Below, in pieces: positions 52,497 to 63,845 of a DNA stretch of 64,000 nucleotides. The DNA lies in the NCBI GenBank assembly GCA_034620365.1, contig JAQGEQ010000287.1, positions 744,001-808,000 on the forward strand, written 5' to 3'. Position numbers and translations under genes: made by a program. Every line of letters starts with the position of its first letter. Position 1 is the first letter of the stretch. This DNA comes from Pegea sp. RAD2-039. Its lineage: Eukaryota > Chordata > Thaliacea > Salpida > Salpidae. Below the pieces are notes generated by a model. It did not search any database, had not been told where the DNA came from, and saw nothing but the letters and a program-made list of their open reading frames with translations.

Positions 52497-52906
52497 TTAT
52501 CTTATAGTTTTTGGAAGTATCTCATTAATTATTGAGATGTATTTTTGGACAGTCATATGTGGAATAGAATGATTTTCTAGTAAGTCAGGTACAAATTTTG
52601 CAATTTCATGAATAAATTCAATATTTTTGAATTTTAATAAGTTTAGGTTTCTGTCCCAAACTTTTCTTATACTTTCTAAATTTCCACTTAGCATATCATA
52701 AGTACTTTCTTTAATATTTTTCATACAGTCTAAATATTTCAAGCAAAGTTTTTTTACTTGTCTATTTGAATGCAATTCAGATATGCCTTCAAGCAAATAA
52801 ACGATACTTGTAGAGTTTTTGTAGTACCATATAAGTGTTACAGCTGCACAGTTTTGTACTCCATAACTCATACAAGAAAATCGTCTATTCAACTCTAACA
52901 CCATTC
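52497..52906 (-). CDS. Unidentified terminal coding exon
   Basis: A 136-codon stretch follows a good acceptor (ATATTTTTGCAG at about 52907) and runs to a TAA stop. Composition is unlike the Phe/Ile/Lys-rich chance frames around it: it has three tryptophans, several cysteines and helical, leucine-rich segments such as SIVYLLEGISELHSNRQVKK and FIHEIAKFVPDLLENHS. No signal peptide or membrane helix is visible. A possible first exon at about 53150 (MKMTRCSP, then a GTCAGA donor) would join in phase, but this is weak. I do not recognise the family; a helical-repeat protein is conceivable. Confidence 0.5.
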
Positions 52907-54240
52907 TGCAAAAATATTTTCTGATTTCTAACAAAAGTTCTCAATAAAAATGTTGAACACATAAACAAAACCAAAAAAGATAATAATCAAATTAAAGTAA
53001 TATATTTACAGTGTAGAAATAATACACTTCTTATAAGAACAATTAAACAACAACTTTAAGATGAAAGTTATCTGAAGTAGCCAGTTTGATTGATAAATCT
53101 AAAAAAAGCATCTGACGGTGAACAGCGCGTCATTTTCATTTTTACTACAGTTGTTATTTGTTATGTTGTGAAGAACGTTAAACCGTTTCACTAATCAAAC
53201 AAAATATTTAAGTTGGTGAACAAAAGCAGTTTCATTGTAATAATTAGACTGAAGAAACTACAGCGTTTCCAAGTTGAAAAGAAATTACTATTTTTTATAA
53301 AAATATAAAGATCTTTAGAAACAGCAAGAAAGTTTTCTATTATATAAAATAAGCAAAATGTTAAAGTTGCAAATCAAAATAATAAAAAAGCGGTTTTTAA
53401 CTGCTATTAAAATTTAATATTTTATATTTGCTTAGTAAATGATTAAAAAAAATCGTTCTTTAGTTTAATCAGCAAATTATGAACCATCTACAATAGTAAA
53501 AAATTAATCATTAGCTTATATATCAAAATTGAAGTCGAACAAACAAACAAAAGATGTTACTACATAAAGCAGATTAAAATCTGGTAGATTATAAAAAAAA
53601 TTCCAGAAAAATTAGCAAATCAAAGAAATAATTTAAGTACATTTCTATTAAAGTGTGTGATTATTCAACAAATGTCTCTCATATGGCATCAATAATCTTT
53701 TAATAACAAAATAAATGACGTAACAATCGCATGAGATTTCAAAACTTTTGAATTAATCTTGTATCAATTAAGAAAAGAAATTTAAATTTTGCAAAAATCG
53801 TTAGCTATAATATCCGAATAAGTTAGTTGTTACGAAGTCAAGTAATAAATTGTTGGCAAAAATATCATAAAAACGTTTTCTTATTCTGAAGTTAAACATG
53901 TTACGAAGACAAACATAAATTTATTCCAAAAAAGTTTAAAGTTTAACACTTAAAGCAGAATTAGTTAAAAAGTAGCGCTTTTAGCAACTAAATGATTAAA
54001 AAGTATCAATAATAAAATAAATATGTTGAGAAGTCCACAAGATTTTTACAAGAACAAAATTTATTAGAGATTAGTAGCTCTTTGAAGATCAAAATACAGA
54101 AGATTTATTATGAGTTAGAACTTTAACATAAAGTTTGCGTCACGATGATTCGATATTTTTTCAAACCTGACTCCCTAGGTTAATTTGTAGGAGTTGTATG
54201 AACTTTGTCGTTGTTTGTTTGGAATTAGAAAACTTGTTAG
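52907..54240. other. AT-rich spacer
   Basis: Apart from the possible short exon near 53150 on the minus strand, no coding sequence, RNA gene or repeat is apparent. Confidence 0.5.
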
Positions 54241-54682
54241 TTAGTTACCAACGAGGTAACTTAAGTAAACTTTTACATTTCCTTTTATATTATTTCTAAT
54301 TTGGTAAATCACAACTAGAAGTATTTTGGCATTTACTTTCCACATTCTTCGGATTTCTAACTCTAGATCCATGCAATTGGACATCTTTTCGAATTCTTCT
54401 ACATTTATATTTGCATCGCTAGGTAATGCGACGTCTTTTAATTTATACATTTTGTTTCTTCTTTATCTTTTCAACAATATCTGATTTGTTGGCTCTAATT
54501 TCTGGGTCGGTATTGATGCCGAAATCCCAGAGAATTGTGTGGTTTTTACTTTTGACTGGTTCAGGAATGCAACTGTAACATTTTTCATTTGTATAAATAT
54601 CTGTTACCTTACAGATATGCTAGTGAATGTACTAGGCCACTTTGCTATGGTGTTAAAGGTGTCCTGTTCCAGCCATTATCGA
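54241..54682 (-). mobile_element. LINE remnant, C-terminal region
   Basis: Minus-strand translations in two frames match the region after the reverse transcriptase in many invertebrate non-LTR elements. One reads CIPEPVKSKNHTILWDFGIN, then TDPEIRANKSDIV. The next reads YKLKDVALPSDANINVEEFE, then LELEIRRMWKVNAKIL. This corresponds to the family pattern PEPV-x-ILWDF-x-TD-x-I-x-RPDIV followed by I-DVAVP-D and a W-V-x-I segment. The frame changes once near 54450, and upstream parts are missing, so the copy is dead. The family is tentatively R2/R4(Dong)-like from this domain. A poly-C tract marks its upstream edge. Confidence 0.65.
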
Positions 54683-54683
54683 A

Positions 54684-54700
54684 CCCCCCCCCCCCCCCCC
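54684..54700 (+). repeat. Poly-C tract of 17
   Basis: A pure run of 17 C in very AT-rich DNA, at the edge of the LINE remnant. It is the only long C/G homopolymer in the window, apart from a G run of about seven near 61080. Confidence 0.95.
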
Positions 54701-56039
54701 GATATGATACTGTTTCTGATTAAGTCTTACATATTGTACATTTATCACCTTGTATATTTTCAAACATTTATTATTCTTATATATTATGTTGTTAGTAATA
54801 ATCGTACAAATGTTTAATTAAGCTTCAGGATATTTTGCAAGTTAGAAAGTTTGAAAATAAATAAAATAAGTAATCAAACAGGAAGTTGCTTACAAAACCT
54901 ATTTAGTTTATACACTTACACATTAGCTCCTGCTAAATGTTAATGATTAATTGATTACTTATCCATTTTATAAATTCTTTTTATAAAAAAAAACAGCCGA
55001 AAAATTTTACATAATGTTAAGTTTTTATTTTTCTCTTCATTCTAAACTGTAAGTTATCAAAAAAAGTTTTAAATTTAATATGATTGAGAAAGTATATAAA
55101 ATATTTAAGTTTATTACAGACCTTGTTTATTAAACTTATTATAATTATTAAGGATAAAAGTCAAACACCTGAATTTTAAAAGAAATTAAACTTAAGGAAA
55201 ATTTTGAATATTTTTACAGTTTTCAAGTACATCATTCTAAATCTAGATTTTCAACATAACGTCAAAGATAATCAATTAAATTTCATTAAATCTTTGAATC
55301 ATAGATTTTTTAATAATCTTTTTATGTTACAGAATTAAGATGATTGAACAGCTTATAAAAAAAGTCGTTTGATGATTCATTGATTTAAAATTTATGTTTT
55401 TTTTTTTCGTTTCAATCGATTATGTTTTAATGACTAAATGTACAAATAAAAAAATTTATAAATAAAATTTTAATCAAAAATACTGAAACTAGTGCTTTCA
55501 ATCGTTAATTATATCTTCTATGTATGAATATAGAAATTTTTCAAGTATAGTCGACTTTTAGTTAAGTTCTATTTAAAAAAGTGTTTTCTTAACTCAAATA
55601 ATAAAATCAGAAAAACTTTTTTTTTGTCAGCTTCTCTGTATTTTGATTGATAAGTTTTCACCTATTCGTCTACAATTTGTGTAGAATAAAAATAGCTATT
55701 TAAAGTGATAGTTGAATAAATATGAAATCTATTTAAAACACATCTTCAACGTAATCTGTTTTCATTCCATTTCTTAGAGTGTATAAACAAATGACAGTTT
55801 GGTTTGAATGAATAAATTTAGTTGCTAAACTATTATTAACACAGAAAAATTTCTGAAATTAAAAAAGAGGGTTGAAAATAAACTATTTTAACATCTCCAT
55901 TTCTTGATAGATTAAGATTTTAAACAACTTTGTAAAATAATAAGATTCTTTCATCAGAGATTTAATTTTTTCAAAAACTGCTTTGACAAAAGAGAAAAGT
56001 CAAAACTAAATTAGTGATATTAAGTTGATATTGGCAATT
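54701..56039. other. AT-rich spacer between LINE fragments
   Basis: No coding or structured content recognised. Confidence 0.5.
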
Positions 56040-56330
56040 ATACAAGATCTAGCTTGCGAACCAACAAGAGAAGAACTCAGCAAGCCCATTTCTACCATGG
56101 GTTATGGAAAAGCACCAAGTAGCAGCAGTATACCACCTGATTTCCTGTAGCAATGTACAACTTTTTTTCTTGATACTATTTTAATCAAATGCTGGAGAAA
56201 GAAGAGGTTCCATGCATTCGCAAAACAAAGATTAAACAACATTGTACAAAAACAAGGGTACCAGGTACGATTGCAAAAATCACTGGGGAATTTTGGATCA
56301 ATTGTAGAAATCTTTAGGTGTAAATCATAT
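56040..56330 (+). mobile_element. LINE reverse-transcriptase fragment
   Basis: The plus strand reads ACEPTREELSKPISTMGYGK, then APSSSSIPPDFL. This resembles the non-LTR reverse-transcriptase block PT-EE-KAI-LK-GKAPGxDGIPxE. Stops follow, then ILIKCWRKKR, like the next block ending in a W-EE segment, then NNIVQKQGYQ, like IVPIYKNKG. It is short, contains stops and is truncated at both ends. It lies in opposite orientation to the remnant at 54.2 kb and appears to be a separate insertion. Confidence 0.55.
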
Positions 56331-57891
56331 ATCATATATGATTTTGGTTTGATTTAAACTTTAGCTGAACTTTTTCATGTCTTGAAAAACAACTGAAAAA
56401 AACAATTTTTTTAACTTCTAAAAAGTAGTTTTACATTCGTTTTTATTCCATAATAAAAAACAAATGTTAAATAGTATGTTGAAAGATTAGTTATTTTACC
56501 TTACTTAATCGTTGTAGTTTAATTTTATCAATATCTATCTAATATATATATATATCAAACTTATTACAAAGTAACTGGGGAAAGATTTATATAAATCATA
56601 CCACTAAAAAAAAGAATTCATAAAAATACAAAATACTGATACAATAGTAAAGTACTAGAAAGAATAACTTCTAAAAATTTTTAAAGGAAACTAAGTATTA
56701 ATATTTTAAACTAAACTTATCACATAAAACTAAACTAGCGCATATTTGAGTTATATAAAATCTCAACTAAATAAATTAATCTTTCTTGTAAACAGCATTT
56801 ACAATCTGTTTTTAACGAATCTTTCCAAACAGCTAGTCTTGTTTTTATATGAACAACGTTAATTATTCAGATTTTAAAATCTTAACAAAGTATTTTATAT
56901 ACTACTGAAAGTTAAAACTAGAGTCAATTTAAAATGAACATTTGTCTATTTAAAAAAAAAACCTAAATGAATTAGATTATTATTACATTAGATTCTTGTA
57001 AAAGTTTAAACTTTGATTCAGTTTATGATTTGTTTATAATAAAGTTAACCGTAATGATGCTGTAAGAATTGGTTTAAAACTTATTGTAAATTTAACTTAA
57101 ATTAGATGAAAAGTATATATTTTTCTTGATATAAGTTCCAAAATATAAAAAATAACTTTATCTACCATGGTCGATAAAAAGAAAAACAAGAAGCTAGACA
57201 ATAATTCTTTGCATGCAAAACAAGTTAGAAAAACAATATTTTTAAATGAAATTCAAAACTTTTATAGAGCTATCAATATTTTTATAATTTTGATAATTTA
57301 TGTCACTTTTGATAATAATCTATAGTTTATAGCAAGTCATACAGCAAGTGCAGTTTTAGTTGTAATTGAACAAAAAGGTGATAGAATTCTTAGGCTTATT
57401 TTCTAATCAGTCTGTAGTTTAACTTTCAGTCTTTTGAGTATTGATATGTATTTTGAAAGTTGTAATTTGGTGTAATTTTTAAATATTTTTATGCATAATA
57501 TGTTAACTTTAGAAAATATTACTAAATTTTAGCTGATTACGTCATCATACAGAACCAAATTTGCTTCTGACTAAAAAAAATTAAGGGTTACTATTATTTT
57601 TATTCTCAATTCAAAAAATTACTTTATGTTTAAAAATTTCATTTTAAATAAAATCTGTTTATTTATTTATTTTGTTAGTTTCTAAATAAGTTGTATCACA
57701 AATCATTTGCATCGTATCTTTAAGAATCTGTAATCAACTGAATGAATTTTATGATTAATCAATATCAAAACTTTTTTGAATTATAACTTCTTTTACTTTT
57801 ACTTTGATTACTTACCTACCTCAACCTTACATTTAGTTAAAACTTTATAATAAAATAAAAACAAATAATAAGCAACTTATTTCAGAACAAT
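56331..57891. other. AT-rich spacer upstream of the SSUH2-like gene
   Basis: Contains a (TA)n run at about 56540-56556 and one short frame at 57167-57325 (listed separately). The promoter of the gene at 57892 should lie at its right end; no core motif stands out. Confidence 0.5.
57167..57325 (+). CDS. Possible 52-residue membrane microprotein
   Basis: ATG in a favourable context (CTACCATGG) opens a short frame to TAG. The N-terminus is strongly basic and polar (MVDKKKNKKLDNNSLHAKQV) and is followed by a hydrophobic stretch, RAINIFIILIIYVTF, that could span a membrane. No homologue is recognised. AT-rich DNA often gives such hydrophobic tails by chance, so this is only a candidate. Confidence 0.2.
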   Translation: MVDKKKNKKLDNNSLHAKQVRKTIFLNEIQNFYRAINIFIILIIYVTFDNNL

Positions 57892-60027
57892 ATGAATCAG
57901 CAAAGTAATTTTGTTGTCGAAGATGGAGTCATTTGGGATTGTAATCCGTCAATGATAACACAGCAACAGTTAATATATGATCAGCAACAAATTATCTACT
58001 ATTTGCAAGCATCTGGTGTATTACGGTTGGTATTTCTTTTTTACTTTATTTAATTTTTATAGCAATATAATAAATTGTTAATTACAATATTTATTTCAAC
58101 TATAAATTTTGTATTAAGTGAAACACCAAACATACAACTCATGCAAGTGAAACAGTCATTGGTGCAGTTTTTGGGAGGAGAAATAAGAATGGAAGACATT
58201 GAAATACAGGACATAAATCAATTTTGCGTTCAAAGAGTTTGTTTCTTATATTTTCATTTTTAATCCTTCAAACAGTTTTATTTTTTTTTCATTTAGGAAA
58301 CAATCTTATCTGAATGGAATATTTTAGTGAACCAAAATGATCTGCAGAAGATGGGAAACCCCGAAAATGGGATAACTTTCGGCGAAATCACTAAAGTTAA
58401 TTGTACCCAGTAAATAATATTACTTTTATAACACTCGATTAGGCGACAGGATAGATTAGCGGCTTAGTCGTTTGGCTGCTATCTGTTGTGTTTTGAAGGC
58501 GTAGGTTTATATCTCACAAGTATGCGGTTGACTGACTACAACTAATAGTAAATACTGCCATTGCCTTGTAGTTGCTTCAGAGAAATTTACAAACAGTTGA
58601 CTTTGATGTCACTATCTTAAGTCATTGGGAGGGTATAAAAAGTGAGAATTGTTTGGCCCACGCTACTTTCCACTATAACCAAAACCGATGCACAAACTTG
58701 AGGGTAGTATGTGAGCTAGCACACACCTCTGGAAGTTTTGTTGCAATGTTGGCGGAAGATGATATCCAGAACCCATATTTACAAATATAATTTTGAGCAG
58801 TTTATTATATGTGTCGACTATGTCGTTAATGTGGAGATGAAAGCAGCACATGGTAGCCGAAAATAAAACTCAAATAACTAACATTAAAAGTGAAAATAAC
58901 TAATCGCTGTTATATTTTTATAGCTGTTTTGGTACTGGTATGAGTAAGATAGTTAAACAGAACGTTTACAACTGCTTTAGATGTGGTGGATTTGAAGAAG
59001 CAGTAAGTTGTTAATAGAAAGAAAGCCTCAGGTGTAAAACCTTTTTCTCCAGGATCTCTTTTGTCGACCTGGTAGCATCATCAGATGCCAAAGTTGTGGT
59101 TGCCATCAAGTATTGTGCGTTTGGGTTTAATTTTATATAAACTAATAAAAGGCTGATAAATCAGACAATAATTATGTAATAACAATAATACAAAATATTA
59201 TGAAACTTTGTTTTTAATTTATTACCTTTATGTTTTGTTTAATAATTTTACTTTGTAAACAATCTTAGTTGCTTCAAATAATTGAAAATATTTTAACAGA
59301 ACAGAAAACAGTTTTCAGAAAAAAAGTCTGCTGTGTGCGATTTGTTCGGGAAACGGAGTCATGAATAATATTAAGTATAATTAAGTTTTATGAATATTTA
59401 CTTCATTAAAAATTGATTTAACACACGTTTTTATCAGGGCAGTACAACATGGTCAAATTTTATCCAAAAATGCCCCTGTGGTATATGCGGATTATCAGAA
59501 AATTCAAGACTTGTCCATATTGATTGGAAGAGCATTTGGAAAGTTGCTGATTGAACGCTACAAATATATTCAAGCTGCAGATGTTCCTGAAGGCTACAAG
59601 ACCTTTGTAAGTGAATTGTACTAAACTTACAGAGTTTATTTTGTGAAATTGATAAAAAGCGGTTATTATAGAAAAAAGTTTATATATTTATTGAGAGTAT
59701 TGTATAATCTTTAACTATCTTTATACAATTTTGGACTTTCATAAAGCTATAGTTATCGACCATAGCGGTAAAGGTGTCAACGATCGATTTTTACAAATTA
59801 GTTCACATCAAATTATCAACAATAATGATAAAGTGATTTTTTAAACTAATAATCGTCAGCTACATGATATATGTCAAAGCATATTCACTTTTCATGCCAA
59901 TATTCAACATAATAATTTTCAGAAATCAAGAATGCACAACATTCCTGTAGCTGAGGTGAAATGTTATATCGGATCTACACTGAAGTGCTTTTGGATTGTT
60001 GGTGAAAATTGGGAGGTGATGGGATAA
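57892..60027 (+). CDS. SSUH2-like protein with DnaJ-type cysteine repeats
   Basis: Eight exons: about 57892-58025, 58119-58236, 58297-58409, 58924-59002, 59053-59109, 59319-59374, 59438-59606 and 59923-60027 (stop TAA), giving about 276 residues. The N-terminus is Gln-rich (MITQQQLIYDQQQIIYYLQ). A zinc-binding type region follows: CTHCFGTG, FRCGGFEE, RCQSCGCH and CAICSGNG, of which two are full CxxCxGxG repeats as in the DnaJ/Hsp40 cysteine-rich domain. The C-terminal MHNIPVAEVKCYIG aligns with the SSUH2 segment VELIPVTEVRYRWKG as I remember it. SSUH2 is a chaperone-like protein named from the C. elegans ssu-2 gene; its biochemical role is unclear. This copy has fewer cysteine repeats than vertebrate SSUH2. 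AATAAA at about 60120-60125 is a likely poly(A) signal. Confidence 0.75.
58435..58870 (+). mobile_element. Possible tRNA-derived SINE in an SSUH2-like intron
   Basis: An island of higher GC sits inside the 0.5 kb third intron, which is long compared with most others in this gene. Its left end reads GGATAGATTAGCGGCTTAGT, like a tRNA 5' end with an A box. About 45 bp on is GGCGTAGGTTTATATCTC, a degraded B box. The remainder has no reading frame I recognise. The match is loose, and no second copy was found in the window. Confidence 0.3.
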
Positions 60028-60125
60028 TTTTGTGTGATAGACAACTGGTGCAATATATCTGAATAGTTCAACTAATATTTTTCTGATAAAAGAAAATCAT
60101 TCCTTTCTTAAAATTTAATAATAAA

Positions 60126-60905
60126 ATTATGTTTAATCTAAAACTTTTGTCCAACAATTTTCTATCAGGTTATTCTACACTGCTCAAAAACATGCTGAAA
60201 AAAAGTTACATAAAAATGGTTTTAACAAAATTAAAAATGTTATATCTATTTTTGGCAAACTTTCATTAAATATATGCTACAAAACTAACCATTTAATCAT
60301 AAATTATTTAACAAACTATTAAAAATTAGTTAAAAAATTAATAATAGAATGAGCTTTGAAATCTTAAACATTTAAAAAATAATTTTAAAGTTAATATTAG
60401 TTATTTTTAAATACAGTAAATAAACGTTTTTATGGCAGATGAAACTGAACATATATTTATTTTATAAAATTTTATGATGTTGTATATATAATACTATTTT
60501 GTATTAATATTATTATTATGAAACTTTTAACCCTAAAGAGTAAGTAGCTGAACAGCTTGCAGGTAATTACTTTAAGAAAAAGTCGATTATGATTAAGTAG
60601 TTCAATTGATTTGTTTCAAACAAGTGATAAAGCTTATTCATAGAGATAGTATTTAAATTCAAGAATAAAAGTTTATAAATATAAAAAAATTCTGATTCTA
60701 TATCAAAAATTGCATTATATAGTATTAACATCTATTTTATTTTAGAATCATTCTTACTTTGTCAATCCTACTAATAGTAATTTTATTTTTTGATTTACTC
60801 AATGTTAGAATCAAAATAAAAAAAAACATTTTTAGTTGGATGAGCTTTCTTGAAAAACTTCCAAGCTTCAGTAAGAAAAATAAAAGTTTCAAAATTTATC
60901 TATTA
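60126..60905. other. AT-rich spacer
   Basis: No coding or structured content recognised between the SSUH2-like 3' end and the inverted LINE end. Confidence 0.55.
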
Positions 60906-61097
60906 CAATAAATGCGAAGGAAGGTGACTGAAAAGAGCTCCTCTCGTTAACACACATTCTCACAAATAATTTCTATTAATTAGAAATATAGAAAGAAAAG
61001 ATGTAACATATGGCATTTCAGTAGTCTTCAAAGCATACGACAAGGAACAATTAAAAAGAATGTTAATAATATAAAAAAGGGGGGGAAATCACAATTT
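60906..61097 (-). mobile_element. LINE 3' end, inverted
   Basis: Reverse-complemented, this stretch matches about 63665-63830 of the LINE to its right. Shared blocks include TAACACACATTCTCACAAAT, ATTAGAAATATAGAAAGAAA and AGATGTAACATA(T/C)GGCATTTCA. The left side ends in the same GCATTTATTG tail. Identity looks like about 85 percent. It is a 5'-truncated copy of the same family, lying head to head with the larger copy. Confidence 0.85.
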
Positions 61098-63845
61098 AGA
61101 AGTGGCAGTGGCGGCAAATACTTACGACCATCTAAAGTTAATGATGGGGTTACTATCAAGGCTTTATTAAAGGTTCTGAAGAGTGTTGTGTGTCTTGAGT
61201 TATATATTTTGGGGGATTTTAATTTAAGTAAAATTGATTGAAATAATCCGAATTAAGGACTTATGGGATAAATCGTTTAACTTGGATAGCGACAATCCTA
61301 ATTCACTCTTTCTAATCCATGCTTTTGTAAGCTTCCTCGATGACAATAATCGATCTCAGATGGTTACTTTTCTGACCCAAGTTAGTGGTAATACTTTGGA
61401 TCTTCTTATCACATCAAAAACCTGAGAACATTATCTACGTTGATCAAAAAGAACCTTTTGCTCTGACATGCGATCACAACATGATTGAATTCAAGCTTCA
61501 TCAAACTTTTTTTATGAACGTTAAAACTTCAAGCAAAAGGAATTTTTACTGTGGAAATTATAATGGTATAAACAATTTTCTATCAGATGTTGACTGAATT
61601 TCTGTTTTCAACTCCTCAGAAGACATCAATACTATTTACTCAAGGTTTACTAACATCGTTAATGAGTCAATAGAAAAATTCATACCTTTTTTTAGAGCCA
61701 ACAAAAACCACATTTCCCCAGGTATTTAAGAAATTTACAACATTTGAAAAATCTCCTATACAAACATAAAAAAGCAGACCCTTCCATCAAGTCTCTGTAT
61801 AAAGGTCTTTGTATAGCTTACAAGAAATATATTTCTAATTTATATTTAGAAAGAGAAAGTGCAGTTTTATCTTCACCTAGTAAGAAAAGGTTTTTTGGTT
61901 TCATAAATCACAAGCTTGAGGCGAGATCTCAAATACCTCCCTTGCTTGATAACAGCGACCAGCTTCTGATGGAACCAGCGAATAAAGCTGAATTGCTAAA
62001 CAATCAATTTAATAGCGTTCTATAACCGATGATGGCAATACTCCTTATCTTTTTTACTCCGACATTCTTTGAGAATTGAAATGTCTTTGAGATAATAGAT
62101 CTTCCCATAACGGTCGATATAGTATCTAAGGCTATTTCTTCTTTAAAATCATCAGCTTCCAACACCCCTGATCAGATCCCAGCTTTGTTCTTATGAAAAA
62201 ACTACTTCTTCTGTGTCACTACCTTTATCTCTACTCTTTAACATCACTCTGAGGCGAGGAATATTTCCACAAATTCGAAAGAAATCTATTATTACTCCAA
62301 TTTATAAAAAGGGTCCCAGAAACACCGCACGTAACTACAGACCGGTTTCGCTGACTTCAGTTATCTGCAGAACTCAAGAACATATCATTCACAATCATAT
62401 GACCAGTCATTTGATGGAGCACCATCTAATATCTGATGTCCAGTATGGCTTTGTGAAACAGAGATCTTCCCTGACTCAACATCTAACTTTTCGTAATGAG
62501 CTTACGGCACATTATGAAAGTAATACTCCTTGTGACATCATATATCTCGATTTTGCTAAGCGTTTGATTCTGTTCACACAACAAGCTTATTACTGTATTA
62601 AAAAACTTAAAAATCAACAGCTTTAACTTACAGTTAACTTATCAGGCAGAACCCAACAAACTCGTGTAGAAAGATCTTTATCTACTCCTAGTCAAATCAC
62701 CAGTGGTGTTCCTCAGGGTTCCGTTCTAGGTCCCCTTCTCTTTTTAATTTTCATTGAAGACCTCATCTAAAAACTAGTAGCAGTAGATGATGTCAGTGTA
62801 TTTGTGTGCAGATGAAGTTAAGCTATTATTTTTCAATCTTTCAAAACTTCAAACTGCACTACACGCTGTAGAAAACTGGTCTACGAATTGGCAGCTCAGA
62901 ATCCAGCCCACAAAATCTGAACTTATAACTTTTTCTCGTAAACCAGCTGCAAATTTCTTGAACCAATACTCCATTAATGGATTTATTATTCAACGAATAT
63001 CTTCGGTCCTAGACCTTATCATTACTTTACCATCTGACTTTAAATGGTACAACTATGTTTCCAAAATTGGAAACATAATTCTTGTCTGCCTTGTTATAAA
63101 GACCTTTAATTCTAAGGATCCATGCTTTTTTATCAATCTTTTCAAATTGTACGTACGTCCAATTGTTGAATACAATGTTATTGCATGGATGCCATATCAA
63201 GCTAGTGATATCAAAAAAATTGAGTCTGTTCAGGCAACATTTATAAGAATGGTTTATATGCAGGAAACTTAATATTAAATACGATATTTATAAACATCGC
63301 CTCAGCTTCTTCAATTTAGATACTTTGGAAATTCGAATGATTAAATACGACTTAATTCTTATTTTTTAAATTATTCGCAATTTAATTAACCTTAAATTCG
63401 ACGATTTCTTTTCCATTAGTCCTTTCCTCAAGTTATTAAGAGTTGTGAAGATCATCGCTCAGAAAATAAGGAAGTTCCCTCAAGTTATATAAACTCAGAT
63501 TACAACGTTACTCAGACGTTAATCGGAGCAATTTTTCCGCATACCGTGTAATTAGTACTTGGAACCAGCTGCCAGCAGACGTTATCATGTCAGAATCACT
63601 CGGGTTGTTCAAGCAGAAGTTGAACTGTTATAATATTGCTACCAATGTCATTTTTAAACTGATTTTCCCCTTTTTATATTATTTTAATTGTTCACTTTTG
63701 TGTGTTTTAAGGACTATTGAAATGCCGTATGTTACATCTTTTCTTTCTATATTTCTAATTGATAGAAACTATTTGTGAGAATGTGTGTTAGCGAGAGGTG
63801 CTTTCTTCAAGCACTCTCCTTTGCATTTATTGAAATAAATAAATT
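61098..63845 (+). mobile_element. Degraded LINE (Jockey/CR1-type non-LTR retrotransposon)
   Basis: A 5'-truncated, frame-broken non-LTR element. The end of the AP endonuclease is seen as LGDFNLSKIDW near 61210-61240 and SGNTLDLLITS near 61385-61420. The reverse transcriptase runs from about 62210: KKSIITPIYKKGPRNTARNY, RPVSLTSV, then DVQYGFVKQRSS, motif A as IIYLDFAK, TSGVPQGSVLGPLLF, and motif C as VYLCADEVKLLF. A thumb-like region follows (LRIQPTKSELITFSRK, then LYVRPIVEYNVIAW). Motif A lacks the usual S-AFD, and motif C has ADE instead of ADD, so the enzyme is dead apart from its stops and frameshifts. The 3' end carries a hairpin and an AAAT-rich tail. Two other fragments of the family occur in this window. 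Confidence 0.88.
63793..63818 (+). other. 3'-terminal hairpin of the LINE
   Basis: GAGAGGTGCTT and AAGCACTCTC pair with one bulged G across a short TCTTC loop, about 25 bp before the AAAT-rich tail. Several LINE families use such a terminal stem-loop for recognition by their reverse transcriptase. The inverted copy at 60.9 kb keeps the flanking bases, but its stem has decayed. Confidence 0.6.

Noticed and set aside
56102-56335. 77-codon minus-strand frame
   Set aside because: It is the reverse shadow of the plus-strand LINE reverse-transcriptase fragment.
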